Below are positions 44,901-54,033 of a stretch of 64,000 nt of DNA, in pieces. The stretch is taken from assembly GCA_937862885.1 (NCBI GenBank), contig CALMEE010000010.1, positions 1 through 64,000 on the forward strand, given 5' to 3'. Under the pieces are notes generated by a model that did not search any database, was not told the DNA's origin, and saw only the letters and a list, made by a program, of their open reading frames with translations. Within the stretch, counting starts at the first letter, position 1, and every line of letters begins with the position of its first letter. Source of the DNA: an uncultured Planctomycetaceae bacterium. Lineage in GTDB: Bacteria > Planctomycetota > Planctomycetia > Pirellulales > Pirellulaceae. The position numbers and the translations under genes are program-made.

Positions 44901-46984
44901 TGCGTGACTCGGTAAACGCGACCATGTTCGCGATCGCGATTGGGGTCTCTCAAGTTGTGTTGCATGTGGCCAATAATGGGATTCTGCCAGTCGAGAAAGT
45001 AGATCGCTCCGTCTGGTCCGATTTCAATATCCACCGGTCGGAAGTTCGGATCACTGGAACGCAAAATCGGCTTGGCTTCGACTGCGCTAAAGCCTGAGCC
45101 ATCATCCGCAACCCGGTAGTTCAAGATTCCCTGGAAACCGATCACATTGGCGATTAGGTAGTTGTTCTGAAACTCTGGGGGAAAATGGCGGCTTACCATT
45201 ATTTCGGTTGCTCCGGATGGTCTTACCCATTGCTCAAAGAAGGGAAAGTACCCCCCATGCTTGTTTGGGAATTGGACCTTGCCGGAAAAAGGAGCGGCAA
45301 AATAATTGACATTGCCAGTGCCATCCGTCACAAAGTTCTGGCCCCAAGCGTCGAACACATGACCATGCGGATTGGCAAATGGATACGAAATGAACGTATC
45401 GACTTTGTGGGTGCGCGGCTCAAAGCGGTAAACACCAGCATTTACGCAGCGAACGGGAGGGCCCCACGGAGATTCGATCTGCGAATGATGAAAGGTTCCC
45501 TCTTGAAAATACAGTCCACCGTCTGGTCCCAGAACAAAGCTATTGGCGGCGTGATGTGTGTCCGCTGAATCGATTCCATGCAGCACGCGAACACGCAAAT
45601 CCGCCACGTCGTCACCGGTCGTATCTTTGAGAAACCAGATGTCAGGCTGTTGGGCAACCAATACGCCTCCATTCCAGAATTCAAATCCTGATGGATTATG
45701 TAGACCATCGGCAAACACCTGCATGGAATCTGCACGCCCGTCCCCGCTGGTATCCGAGAAAATCAGTAGCTTATCGTTCATTTCGTCTTTGGGTTTCCAA
45801 TGAGGATAGCTGGGCCAAACAGCCACCCAAAGACGACCACGGGTATCAAAAGCCATTTGTACGGGTGAGGCAAGTTCCGGGAATTGTTGTTCACAGGCAA
45901 ACAAATTGACTTGTAAACCTGGGTGCACTTCCATTTTTTCGATGGCCTCTTCGCCTGATAAAAAGACGTGCTTGCCACCGGGCAAAGGCCCCGGTTTATT
46001 GCTGATGACTGGCAGAAACTCAGGCGATTTCGCGTCGTCGACGACGTAATCCTTTCCTTGGACTAATGCCCAAATCCGCTTGTCGCGCTCAGCCACCATC
46101 CAATCCAGAATTTCCAGTTCGCGATCCATGACAACTCGATTGGTTTGGCCATCCGTAAACGCCAGATCTGCTCGACCCCCGAACGTCGAATATCCGTCCG
46201 TAGTGCGATAGCGGTGAAACCAGTGCCAATTCTTGTCAAGGACTGCCTCGTGCACTGCCGCAAATTGTCGATTCTCTAAATCCGAAGTATCAAGGCCGAA
46301 CAAGCGGGCCACCATCATTCCAGCCAATCGCCGATTTCCTTCACTGGTTAAATGCAAACCGTTGATGGTTGGAAAATCCGTTGCCGATAGATCAACAAAC
46401 GGGACGTTGTGCTGCTCAGACACTTCCCGCATCACACCGGAATACAGCTGGATCATTCGATTGACGTCCTCCACATGCGTCGGCGGCATATACGGATTAT
46501 CGCGTATCTGCAACGGCGCGGGGCCCACGATTGCCACCCGCGGTTGCGATTTCCCGTTGTAAGACTGGGATTGCGTGCGTTCAATAAATTTCACGAGATC
46601 CGATCGGAATTGTGCAATGCCCGCCACGCCGCCCCACGACTCGTTGTAACCAAACATGGCGATCACCACATCCGCTTGGCAGCGGGTCAGCCACTCGTCG
46701 GGCGACCCGAATCCAGCCGACCGTAATCGCACCGTCAACGTATCAGCGGAGAATCCTAAATTGCGAATCGTCAAATTGGATTCCGGAAAGGCTTGGTTAA
46801 CATACGACTCGAACCAAGCGTCATGCTGCAATCGCTCAGCCATTGTATTGCCAATGATGGCGATGTGGTCGTTTTTATTCAAAACGAGTTGCGCTTGAGT
46901 TTGCGGCTGCGCGCGGTCAGCGCTGCTGAAAACTAGCAAGCCGATGATCAAGGAACGAGCAAAAAACTGACGAGTTGTTGACAT
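41996..46984 (-). CDS. Giant PVC-type cytochrome c with SGNH, propeller, HEAT, F5/8C and cupredoxin domains
   Basis: A 1662-residue exported protein. A signal peptide (SLIIGLLVFSSADRAQPQ) is followed by an SGNH/GDSL-like domain (~35-235), which has IGNTMAERL where a catalytic Ser is expected and NGLH for the DxxH block, so it may be inactive. A PVC-type beta-propeller spans ~345-700 (FACEQQFPELASPVQMAFDT). Helical HEAT-like repeats cover ~700-1010. An F5/8C (discoidin) domain is near 1085-1215. A cupredoxin domain (~1360-1460) has copper ligands in MPHNIVF and YVCTYPGHWRRM (Cys, His+5, Met+9). Heme-binding CQQCH is at 1521-1525, followed by a conserved C-terminal tail. Likely role: periplasmic electron transfer with sugar-binding or hydrolysis attached. 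The small gene at 41783 follows 15 bp downstream. Confidence 0.93.
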   Translation of the reverse strand: MSTTRQFFARSLIIGLLVFSSADRAQPQTQAQLVLNKNDHIAIIGNTMAERLQHDAWFESYVNQAFPESNLTIRNLGFSADTLTVRLRSAGFGSPDEWLTRCQADVVIAMFGYNESWGGVAGIAQFRSDLVKFIERTQSQSYNGKSQPRVAIVGPAPLQIRDNPYMPPTHVEDVNRMIQLYSGVMREVSEQHNVPFVDLSATDFPTINGLHLTSEGNRRLAGMMVARLFGLDTSDLENRQFAAVHEAVLDKNWHWFHRYRTTDGYSTFGGRADLAFTDGQTNRVVMDRELEILDWMVAERDKRIWALVQGKDYVVDDAKSPEFLPVISNKPGPLPGGKHVFLSGEEAIEKMEVHPGLQVNLFACEQQFPELASPVQMAFDTRGRLWVAVWPSYPHWKPKDEMNDKLLIFSDTSGDGRADSMQVFADGLHNPSGFEFWNGGVLVAQQPDIWFLKDTTGDDVADLRVRVLHGIDSADTHHAANSFVLGPDGGLYFQEGTFHHSQIESPWGPPVRCVNAGVYRFEPRTHKVDTFISYPFANPHGHVFDAWGQNFVTDGTGNVNYFAAPFSGKVQFPNKHGGYFPFFEQWVRPSGATEIMVSRHFPPEFQNNYLIANVIGFQGILNYRVADDGSGFSAVEAKPILRSSDPNFRPVDIEIGPDGAIYFLDWQNPIIGHMQHNLRDPNRDREHGRVYRVTHSGRELLENLPIHGASVPQLLDMLSTYEDRGRYRVRIELSNRDSDEVIDETNKWLSNLDKSSPIFPRLQLEALWIHQQHDVVNEELLGQVFSSEEFRARAAAIRVLSYWLERVSGYLEILAAAAVDESPRVRLEAVRACSYVDAAVGAEIALQVLNFPMDRFLEYALKETIDSLEPKWLHAMVSGEPFSTQNARGLRYLLKRIDTYALLKVNRSRPVYEELLSRPGVVPETRIEAAAKLAELNQSSVAFELLSAIERLDTLGESGDTPVLADLAHVFAHGSSNTNENAGFHGTNHVISERDIDRLKRMTTSAKQSITRQIAFAILVASRNEIDSTWHEAAQNPSAFADFVRSIPLMSDLSLRQAFFPKLRDILKGDFPEPIAEQVNPLHAPLTRYVRIELPGERRTLTLAEVEVMVGERNVARSGTATQSGTAHGGTADRGIDGNRSGIYGRGGQTHTPEDSANPWWEVDLGVEMPVDRVIIWNRTEADFGKRLEGFTLRTLDGNRNVVFEQQHVAAPRREVAIPIKGNALGQIERAAIETVPVTLSGLMVPELTEIFDLLSTFVLENRHRDASIRALARLPRNSWNQSVIPQLIESALGYVGELDAADRTHPSVLDELALAKNLSGMLARDVGDKYRHQLSELGVNVIVLRPITHMMQYDRSQIFVEAGKPVQIVFENTDIMPHNIVFTAPGAYAKVGIASEEMASAPDAIDRQFVPNLPEVLFASKMLQPGQTQVLNVTAPETAGEYPYVCTYPGHWRRMYGTMHVVEDLDALPVEVVSPTVDVAVSTRPFVRQWTLEDLTESLASIEEFRSFERGKNLFAEMSCQQCHKIGPDDLLGGEVGPSIQDILAKLVSGDIDRLEILRSIVDPSEKIEEKYRTIIVQDFDGRVYSGVVAERNDEYLRLLANPLDKQAPVTLMIEDIEDEKESKISIMPAGLLNTLRKEEILDLLMYIESAGNPQHKAYRE

Positions 46985-47165
46985 GTTGAATAAATCGAAC
47001 CTGCAAATGAAAGAAATTGAAAATTAGAAGAGGTTGCTACGCGAAAACCGTTTCAAAAAATGGTTGTAGCAAACCATGTTAATGCACAAACGGTCGAGAC
47101 TTCAGAGCTCAGTTGCCAAAACACCGTGTGCATGTCTCAAGAATCGCAGCTAAGCAGATCGGTCC

Positions 47166-47522
47166 TCATTGTTTGATTGTTATTTCATTGATCTTGGCGG
47201 CAAGGATAAAATCATTTTCACTTAACCCTCCGATCGCATGGGTCCAAATCTCTATCCGAACATTGCGATAGCCTTCGAGATGGAGATCTGGATGGTGTTG
47301 TTCTGCTTCCGCCAATTCGCACACAGCATTGAAAAATTCGATGGCGGCCACAAAATTTTTCACTACCCAATCGCGTCGGATACGCTGGCCGTTTTGTGTC
47401 AATCTCCAACCCGGCAGATTTGCCAATTGAGCTTCCGCGGTCGGCAGCGGGCAGGGTTCGATTCCCCCTTCACAGGGCACACAATTCTTGTTGGTTAACT
47501 GTTCCTTAGTTTGTACTTCCAT
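47166..47522 (-). CDS. phhB: Pterin-4a-carbinolamine dehydratase
   Basis: A 118-residue enzyme that dehydrates 4a-hydroxytetrahydrobiopterin to recycle the cofactor of aromatic amino acid hydroxylases. The His-His-Pro core EAEQHHPDLHLEGYRNVRIE and HAIGGLSENDFILAAKI are diagnostic. Length is normal for bacterial PCD. No aromatic hydroxylase is in the window. It ends 181 bp before the cytochrome start on the same strand, upstream of it in transcription; a ribosome site GAGG is near the start. Confidence 0.92.
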   Translation of the reverse strand: MEVQTKEQLTNKNCVPCEGGIEPCPLPTAEAQLANLPGWRLTQNGQRIRRDWVVKNFVAAIEFFNAVCELAEAEQHHPDLHLEGYRNVRIEIWTHAIGGLSENDFILAAKINEITIKQ

Positions 47523-47583
47523 CTCAAAACCTCGATCGTCTGGCTAACGTTTGATAGTATGGATTTATGGGTCAAAAGCCGTG

Positions 47584-48165
47584 CTAATCTTGCGAGGACG
47601 GCGTCGGATTTCCATTGAGTTTTAGTAGTTCAGCCTGCGCTGAAAGTGCATCGATAACAAACTGGACGTGCGTTTCAAACTCAAGATCCAACTCCTCGAT
47701 GCCCTTCAGTATATCATCACGATTGACGCTGGCGGCAAAGCTCTTCTGCTTTAGTTTTTTGCGTACGCTAGACGGAGACAGTCCATGGATTCCTTCAGGC
47801 CGAACATAGGCACAAGCGGTAAGAAAACCGCATAATTCATCGCAAGCAAATAAGAATTTATCCAGTCGTGAGACTCTGGGAAAATCTGGCAAAACATCGA
47901 CGTGCGATTTGATCGCATAAATAACATCATCCGGATATTTTCGATCCGCCAGAATTTGCGCGCCTTTGAGCGGATGATCCGGCACTGTCGGATTTTGTTC
48001 GTAGTCAAAATCGTGCAACAGGCCAACCACGCCCCATTTTTCCTCATCTTCGCCAAGTTTTCTGGCATAGGCACGCATGGCCACTTCAACCGCCAGCATG
48101 TGACGACGTAGACTGTCACTCTGTGTATATGCGCACATCAACGCATAAGCTTCACTTCGGTCCAT
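47584..48165 (-). CDS. HD-domain hydrolase
   Basis: A 193-residue metal-dependent phosphohydrolase of the HD superfamily. The metal ligands are His19 (SLRRHMLAVE) and the HD pair in VGLLHDFDYEQNP, with further conserved HPLKGAQILA and AIKSHVDVLPDFP. Substrates of this small subgroup are unknown (candidates: nucleotides). It precedes the PCD gene by 61 bp on the same strand. Confidence 0.88.
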   Translation of the reverse strand: MDRSEAYALMCAYTQSDSLRRHMLAVEVAMRAYARKLGEDEEKWGVVGLLHDFDYEQNPTVPDHPLKGAQILADRKYPDDVIYAIKSHVDVLPDFPRVSRLDKFLFACDELCGFLTACAYVRPEGIHGLSPSSVRKKLKQKSFAASVNRDDILKGIEELDLEFETHVQFVIDALSAQAELLKLNGNPTPSSQD

Positions 48166-48645
48166 ACGGTCTCTCGTGCCAATTTACCAAAACAAATGAT
48201 GAGCCACGTTCATTGATCTTGCAACCTCCATCGTTACTCAGCCCAACTCGAACCATACAGCCGTCAAGAAATTCCACCAAGTTTACGTCGTAACGGGACT
48301 AGTCAATCCAGCTCAGGAACAAGCGACCAAAACGAGCTGTTTCACCATGCCCGCGCGTCTCGATTCGCCTGCTACAAAGAGTCAGACAAGTCGGAAACAA
48401 AAATTTCTCGGAATATTGAATCGCAGTTCGCGAAGCCAATCGATTTGGCAGTTCAATTTCCAACTGATGGCGTAGACCGACGTTAGCGGCTAGACTGCCG
48501 CAAACGTATTGTTAGCGGACATGATCGCCGAAAGCGCCCGCTCGTGTCGCGCCGTGGCTTATTATAAAACAGACTGTCATGCAAGTTCCAAGAATTCGAT
48601 GACATGCTCAATCGTTCCGGTTGACCTGTCGAAACGACATACAAG
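48166..48645. other. Intergenic region between HD hydrolase and TPR genes
   Basis: A 480-bp gap carrying no gene, terminator hairpin or repeat that I can support. It contains the promoter of the HD-PCD-cytochrome group and the downstream end of the TPR gene. Confidence 0.4.
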
Positions 48646-50382
48646 TCATTTGTCTTCTTCATTCTTATCTTTATCTTCGTCCTCGGACTCGCGAATTCGC
48701 CAAGGCTCGTTTTTCAAATAGCTGTCGAGTTCTTTCTGTAAACTCTCACGTTGTTCGTCAGACTCAGCCAATTCAACAGCTTTTGTCGCCCACTTGCGCG
48801 CCAATTCGAAATCTCCCGATTCGGCATAGCACGACGCCAATGTACTGAGAATATACGCCTTCTTGTATTCCGTAAGCTCAGCAGCTTTGAGACCCAATTC
48901 CAACGAACGTGCCCCGTCACGGATATGATCGTCTGGGGAAGTGGAAAGAACCCAAGCGAAATTGTTCAGTATCCCTTCGTCATCCGGCGTGATCGCCAAT
49001 GCTGCTTCGTAGTCGGCGATGGCCTTGTCATGATCACCGATGTTCAGGTAGGCATCAGCGCGCCCGCGTAAAGCACGCACGCTATCCGGCTCTTCTTTCA
49101 ACACCTGATCATAAAGCTGAATTGCAAACCTCGATCGTTTAGCGGCCACATGGAACATGGCAAAATCATTGGTGTAATTCATCAAAGCGCGGAATGCACT
49201 CTCGTCGTTGGGATTGCGCCGGTAATTCATCTGCGCGTTCTGGAGTAGAATCCCCATGTCGGCAATTGCTTGATCAAAATTATCAAGGGCAAGATTGATA
49301 AAGCCGCGCATGTAAAAACCACTGACGGCGCGAGGTTCAATTTCCAGAACTTTGTCGACGTCGGCCAATGCCTCATCATATTTCTTTTGCTCATACAGAA
49401 GTTGGGCTCGAAACATGTATGATTCCGGTGAAGCATCATCCATTTCGATTGCCTTTCCGGCAGCTTGGATTGCTTCGTCAACTCGTTCGCTGTCGCGATA
49501 GATTCTGGCCTTTAAAAGATAACCTTCAGGTCGATCGGTTTCGATTTCCAGCACTTTGTCAGCGTATGACAAAGCTTCCTCGTATTTCTTCTGGGAGGCC
49601 AACGCTTCGGCGACAATTGCGTATCCCGTGGCGCTTTCCGGCTCAAGTTCAGCCAACTTCAAGAAGTCTTGGATCGCCAAATCGATGAATTTGGAATCGA
49701 CCGGTTCTTTCCGATCTTCATCAGCCGGCCGTTGATCATCATCTTCGCTCGCCTGAGGAGCAGTTCCCTGTGCGAGGTAACGAGCGCCTCTCAATTTTAA
49801 TGCGTCTAAATTCGTCGGATCGGCTTCAATGGCCTTGGTTAATAACGCAATGGTCTCGTCGTCGTTATCGCTGAGTCGTGCCTGGAACAAATATCCCATG
49901 GAAAGATCTTTACCACTCCCTTCAGAAAGACTCAAAAACTTCTCGACTGCTTTTCGGCCAGCATCAATATCGCCGCGAGGAAGTTCTAAATTCAACCGCG
50001 CGATCGACATTTGAGCTGGAGCGAAATTTGGGTCGACCTCCACCGCTTTCTCCAAGCGAGATAGGGCTCGGCGACGATAAGCGGGCCAACGATCACCAAA
50101 TTCTCCGGAGAATATTCGGTTCGTGTACGATTCTCCATGTGCATACAACGTCGAAACCCAAAGTTGCCGTGCCAGTTTCTCCGAGTCTTCACTGAGTCCT
50201 TTGCCAATTGCCGATTCGCACAAGTCAGCGATTTCATCCAGGTCTCGATCCGTGCTGGCGACGATATTAAGCTCAATCGCTTTGCTTAAATCCTCTTCAC
50301 CCTTTTTTTCATCTTGGCCATGTACTGCTGAAACCCCAAATGCGACCAACAAGACAATAAATATCAACCTAATGGTTGGCAT
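48646..50382 (-). CDS. Exported TPR-repeat protein
   Basis: A 578-residue tetratricopeptide-repeat protein. A signal peptide (IRLIFIVLLVAFGVSAVHG, cleavage near QDEKK) is present, so it is exported or lipid-free periplasmic. About eight TPR units are visible, for example ALSYADKVLEIETDRPEGY, EAIQAAGKAIEMDD and ALADVDKVLEIEP, and the C-terminus is charged (ESEDEDKDKNEEDK). TPRs mediate protein binding; the partner is unknown. ATG 50382 is preceded by GGAGG; a start at 50463 would add a non-signal extension. The M1 peptidase lies farther right on the same strand, with a possible small gene on the opposite strand between. Confidence 0.85.
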   Translation of the reverse strand: MPTIRLIFIVLLVAFGVSAVHGQDEKKGEEDLSKAIELNIVASTDRDLDEIADLCESAIGKGLSEDSEKLARQLWVSTLYAHGESYTNRIFSGEFGDRWPAYRRRALSRLEKAVEVDPNFAPAQMSIARLNLELPRGDIDAGRKAVEKFLSLSEGSGKDLSMGYLFQARLSDNDDETIALLTKAIEADPTNLDALKLRGARYLAQGTAPQASEDDDQRPADEDRKEPVDSKFIDLAIQDFLKLAELEPESATGYAIVAEALASQKKYEEALSYADKVLEIETDRPEGYLLKARIYRDSERVDEAIQAAGKAIEMDDASPESYMFRAQLLYEQKKYDEALADVDKVLEIEPRAVSGFYMRGFINLALDNFDQAIADMGILLQNAQMNYRRNPNDESAFRALMNYTNDFAMFHVAAKRSRFAIQLYDQVLKEEPDSVRALRGRADAYLNIGDHDKAIADYEAALAITPDDEGILNNFAWVLSTSPDDHIRDGARSLELGLKAAELTEYKKAYILSTLASCYAESGDFELARKWATKAVELAESDEQRESLQKELDSYLKNEPWRIRESEDEDKDKNEEDK

Positions 50383-50659
50383 AGTAATTCCTCCGAATTT
50401 TAAAAGGCCCGGCGAGTTTACCTCAACCGAGTCCGAAATTTTAAAGCGTGGTCTCGAAACCAAAGTTCATTCGACAATTTTATTGCATTTTCACGAGCTT
50501 GGGAATGCTCAGCTAGGAAGAAAAAGGGGGATCACGCCTGAATGGCACTGCCGTTGATTTTGTCACAGTTTAGTCGAGTTTCGGTCAGTTTGCGTTGCTA
50601 AAGCCGAAGACGACGATTCAACTATTGAGAGGTGTAAAACCGAAGCACCCGCACAATGG

Positions 50660-50950
50660 ATGGATTACAACAAAAGGTTGGACGACAATTTGCAGCCCAG
50701 CGTTGATTACAAACTCAAATGGATCTTAAGCGAACTTCAAAAGATATCGGATTTGCCGAAAGATGACATGAATGATGGCTTGTTCAACTATCAAATCAAC
50801 TCGGCGGCGCCTGATCAATTTCCATTTTATTCTTCGAAACGCACACATTGGATGGAGTTTCAGGATAGACGCTTCCAAAGTGCTCGAGCCGTTGAGTATG
50901 AGGGAAAAAGATGCGTCGAAATCAAGATGGCTTTCACTGATCCAAAGTAG
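50660..50950 (+). CDS. Short hypothetical protein
   Basis: A 96-residue frame between two minus-strand genes. It begins MDYNKRLDDNLQPSVDYKLKW and has no recognisable domain, membrane segment or repeat. It is plausible because its composition is ordinary, but no ribosome site is clear and other frames here are also open. It could be non-coding. Confidence 0.3.
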   Translation: MDYNKRLDDNLQPSVDYKLKWILSELQKISDLPKDDMNDGLFNYQINSAAPDQFPFYSSKRTHWMEFQDRRFQSARAVEYEGKRCVEIKMAFTDPK

Positions 50951-51249
50951 TAGTCTTACAAAGGAACCCTACAAGCGCCATTTCGAGTTGACAATGTTCT
51001 GTTGGTTCCTGCACACCATGATACAAAGTGATTTTCTCGCCTGCAGAATTGTGGCTTGTCAGGCTTGTCGAGGGACTATCATGCCTCTCGTCGATTTGGG
51101 AATTTTTAATTTGGGTCAAGATATCCAGACTCAGGAGGACTTCCGTGACCAAAAATCGACGAGCATTTGCTGCCGAGCAAAAGCCGAGATTGTCCGTCGT
51201 CATTGCCTTGCTAACAATTTAAATGGTTGACGATGAACGAGAAGTATCA

Positions 51250-53676
51250 TTAATCCCCTCGATTCCCCGTCGGAACTTCATCGGGGATTTCCTTCTCTGA
51301 CTTCTGTTCCGTTGCATCGATTTCGTCAATCCTCGTGTCCAAAGCCTGTTGCATTGGATTGCGTTGGGGATCAAGCGAATGGCCGCGACGAGGGTCGAAA
51401 TTCTTGATTGGTATATCGCTGTCGTCTATGCGTCGCGGAAAATAGTTGTTTGCGATATTGGCGTCGGCGGTTTCCCAGTTTGGATCGAGGACGACCTGTT
51501 TAATCGGCTTTTCGACAATTAAAAGACGTGTAATTATTTGATTGTTGAGCCGCCAAATTTCCGCAGGGAAACGTCGTTCCTCTTGGGTACCATCAAAGTA
51601 TTCAATTTGCAGGATGATCGGTGACACCAATCCCCCCAAGTTTTCTAACTCTAAAGCATAAATTAGAAGGTCCGACTCCAATACTTGTTTCTGTTCATCC
51701 TGCAGATCGGCTAGAAACTTGGAATAGGCAACTCGATCAGCCTCGGTTATCGCCAACTCATTGTATTCGTTGTAGAAGTCTTTTAGCTCAGGGAACTGTT
51801 CGACTCGCTTCGTTAGATCCTGATTGCGAATTTCACTGATTTGCGGCGGTTGACGATTGAGAGCCTCTTCTCGTCTCGGTTTGTCTAAGTAATCGACGTC
51901 AGTTTTCAATCTAATCCGACTTAAATTACTGATTGAAATGTCAACGTGATCGGTTGTGTAAAACCAACCATACCAAAACCAATCGAGGTCAATGGCCGAC
52001 GCATCTTCCATCGTGCGGAAAAAATCAGCGGGCGTCGGTCGTTTAAACATCCAGCGATTGGCGTATTCTTTGAATGCAAAATCGAATAGTTCACGTCCCA
52101 TAATTGTCTCGCGCAACTTCGTCAGGGCAGCAGCAGGCTTAGCGTACGCATTGTTACCAAATTGCAGCAGCGATTCGCTGTTCGTCATGACGGGAACTTG
52201 ATTTGGACTGATCATGTACTCGATGATCAGGCGTGGCTCACCGCGCCGTTTTGGATAATCTTCCTCCCATTCACTTTCCGCCAGGCTTTGAACAAATGTA
52301 TTGAGGCCTTCGTCGAGCCAAGTCCATTGGCGTTCGTCACTGTTGACGATCATTGGGAACCAATTGTGGCCAACTTCGTGGATGATGACCGAGATCAAGC
52401 CATATTTTGTTCGCTTCGAATACGTTCCATCTTTTTCCGGTCGGGGACCATTGAAGCAAATCATGGGATATTCCATTCCGCCCACTGGACCGTTGACACT
52501 GATCGCCACGGGATAGGGGTACTCGAACGTATACTTGCCATAGACATCCAGCGTGTGAGCGACAGCGTGCGTGCTGTATTTGCTCCATAATGGCTCAGCT
52601 TCATTTGGATAAAAGGACATGCACATTACGTTGCGTCCATCACGCGTCTTGTGTCCCATCGCATCCCAAATGAACTTTCGAGAAGATGCGAAGGCAAAAT
52701 CGCGCACTTGGTCAGCCTGGAACACCCATGTCTTTTTGCCGTCCGTGCGAATCAGTTCGTTCGCTTTTGCCTCTTGCGGTGTGATGATGAACTGAGGTGT
52801 GTTCGCATCGCGGGCCAAGTTCAATCGCTCAATCTGCGTGGACGTCAGAACCTCGTGCGGATTCTGCAATTCACCCGTGGCGGTGACAACATGGTTGGCA
52901 GGCGCCGTTATACGTACGGTGTATGATCCGAAATCCAAGGTGAATTCACCGCTGCCTAAAAACTGCTTGTGCTGCCAGCCTGTATAATCCGTGTAGGCAG
53001 CGGCGCGCGGATGCCACTGGGCAATTTCGTAAATAAAATTACCGCAATCCTCGAAGTACTCGCAACCTCCTCGCCCGGATGCCAATCGAAAATCATTGAC
53101 CGTATAAAACCATCCGACACGAAATTGAAACCGCTCATTCGTGCGCAGTGGAACTGGTAGATCGATGCGCATCATCGTCTTCACGATGGTAAACGGTAAC
53201 TTTGCACCGTTAATATCTTCGACGCGAGTAATCTTGAAACTGCCATCAAATGTTCGGGTAGTCAATTGCTGCCTCAATCCGCGATAGGAAAGCCGATCCA
53301 GTTGTTCCTCGGCATGCGTTAGATTAGCATCCGAATGGGGGCTGAAAATGTTCGCGTCCAATTGTAACCAGATGTACGACAAGGGGTCTGGCGACCGGTT
53401 GGTATAGGTGACCATTTGCGAGCCAGTAATTTGCTGCCGCTCATCGTCCAATTCAACATCGATTTCGTAATCCACTTGTTGTTGCCAATAATTTTTGCCA
53501 GGAGTTCCAGACGATGTCCGGTAGTCATTTGCGGTCGGCAATCGCTCATCAAGTTGGCGAAATTTGTCTATCTGGTCGAATTTTTTAATCTCTTGCGCTT
53601 CAGCGATTTTGCTACTCATGACAAGGCACAAGATGAGGCATATCGTGTTCGCTGCCGTTATTTGGTTTGGACACAT
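51250..53676 (-). CDS. M1-family metallopeptidase, exported
   Basis: An 808-residue zinc aminopeptidase of the M1 (gluzincin) family. A signal peptide (AANTICLILCLVMSSKIAEAQ) precedes the enzyme. The zinc site is HEVGH at 433-437 with the third ligand Glu456 (WLDEG), the HExxH-x18-E arrangement. GGMEYPMICF supplies the GxMEN-like exopeptidase-type motif in altered form (GGMEYP). The C-terminal part is acid-rich. It is likely periplasmic and degrades peptides or remodels surface proteins. ATG 53676 was chosen; a GTG 53691 adds five residues. The downstream region of the gene is unremarkable. Confidence 0.92.
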   Translation of the reverse strand: MCPNQITAANTICLILCLVMSSKIAEAQEIKKFDQIDKFRQLDERLPTANDYRTSSGTPGKNYWQQQVDYEIDVELDDERQQITGSQMVTYTNRSPDPLSYIWLQLDANIFSPHSDANLTHAEEQLDRLSYRGLRQQLTTRTFDGSFKITRVEDINGAKLPFTIVKTMMRIDLPVPLRTNERFQFRVGWFYTVNDFRLASGRGGCEYFEDCGNFIYEIAQWHPRAAAYTDYTGWQHKQFLGSGEFTLDFGSYTVRITAPANHVVTATGELQNPHEVLTSTQIERLNLARDANTPQFIITPQEAKANELIRTDGKKTWVFQADQVRDFAFASSRKFIWDAMGHKTRDGRNVMCMSFYPNEAEPLWSKYSTHAVAHTLDVYGKYTFEYPYPVAISVNGPVGGMEYPMICFNGPRPEKDGTYSKRTKYGLISVIIHEVGHNWFPMIVNSDERQWTWLDEGLNTFVQSLAESEWEEDYPKRRGEPRLIIEYMISPNQVPVMTNSESLLQFGNNAYAKPAAALTKLRETIMGRELFDFAFKEYANRWMFKRPTPADFFRTMEDASAIDLDWFWYGWFYTTDHVDISISNLSRIRLKTDVDYLDKPRREEALNRQPPQISEIRNQDLTKRVEQFPELKDFYNEYNELAITEADRVAYSKFLADLQDEQKQVLESDLLIYALELENLGGLVSPIILQIEYFDGTQEERRFPAEIWRLNNQIITRLLIVEKPIKQVVLDPNWETADANIANNYFPRRIDDSDIPIKNFDPRRGHSLDPQRNPMQQALDTRIDEIDATEQKSEKEIPDEVPTGNRGD

Positions 53677-53933
53677 AGAAGTCAAATCCACAAATTACAA
53701 AAAGCCAGCCAATGGTTGGTGTGGGGAGTTCGTTACGGTGACAAAGCAAACTACTTTGAGCAACAATCAATACGGAAATAATGATGAATCAGTCTGCCTT
53801 TCGACGTGAAACGGAATCCGTTCATTCGATTCTAAACTACCCTGAAAAGCGAAGCAAATCAGCCGCACGGGGTGTTCGAAATCGCACGTCTGAAACTTGC
53901 GTTGCTCAACGCTGAACCGATCTTTGAAGTTAC

Positions 53934-53967
53934 AAAAAAACCGACGGCGCTTGGCGTCGACGGTTTT
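53934..53967 (-). terminator. Rho-independent terminator of the PilM operon
   Basis: Read on the minus strand: AAAACCGTCGACGC, loop, then GCGCCGTCGG followed by seven T residues (53934-53940 on the plus strand are A). The stem has one mismatch and one G-T wobble. It lies 66 bp past the stop at 54034, closing the three-gene operon. Confidence 0.8.
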
Positions 53968-54033
53968 ATGGAAAATGGTTAGCGGTTCAGAGTAATTCGT
54001 CGGTGTTTGGGCACCTTGAATTAGAGGGCGCGG

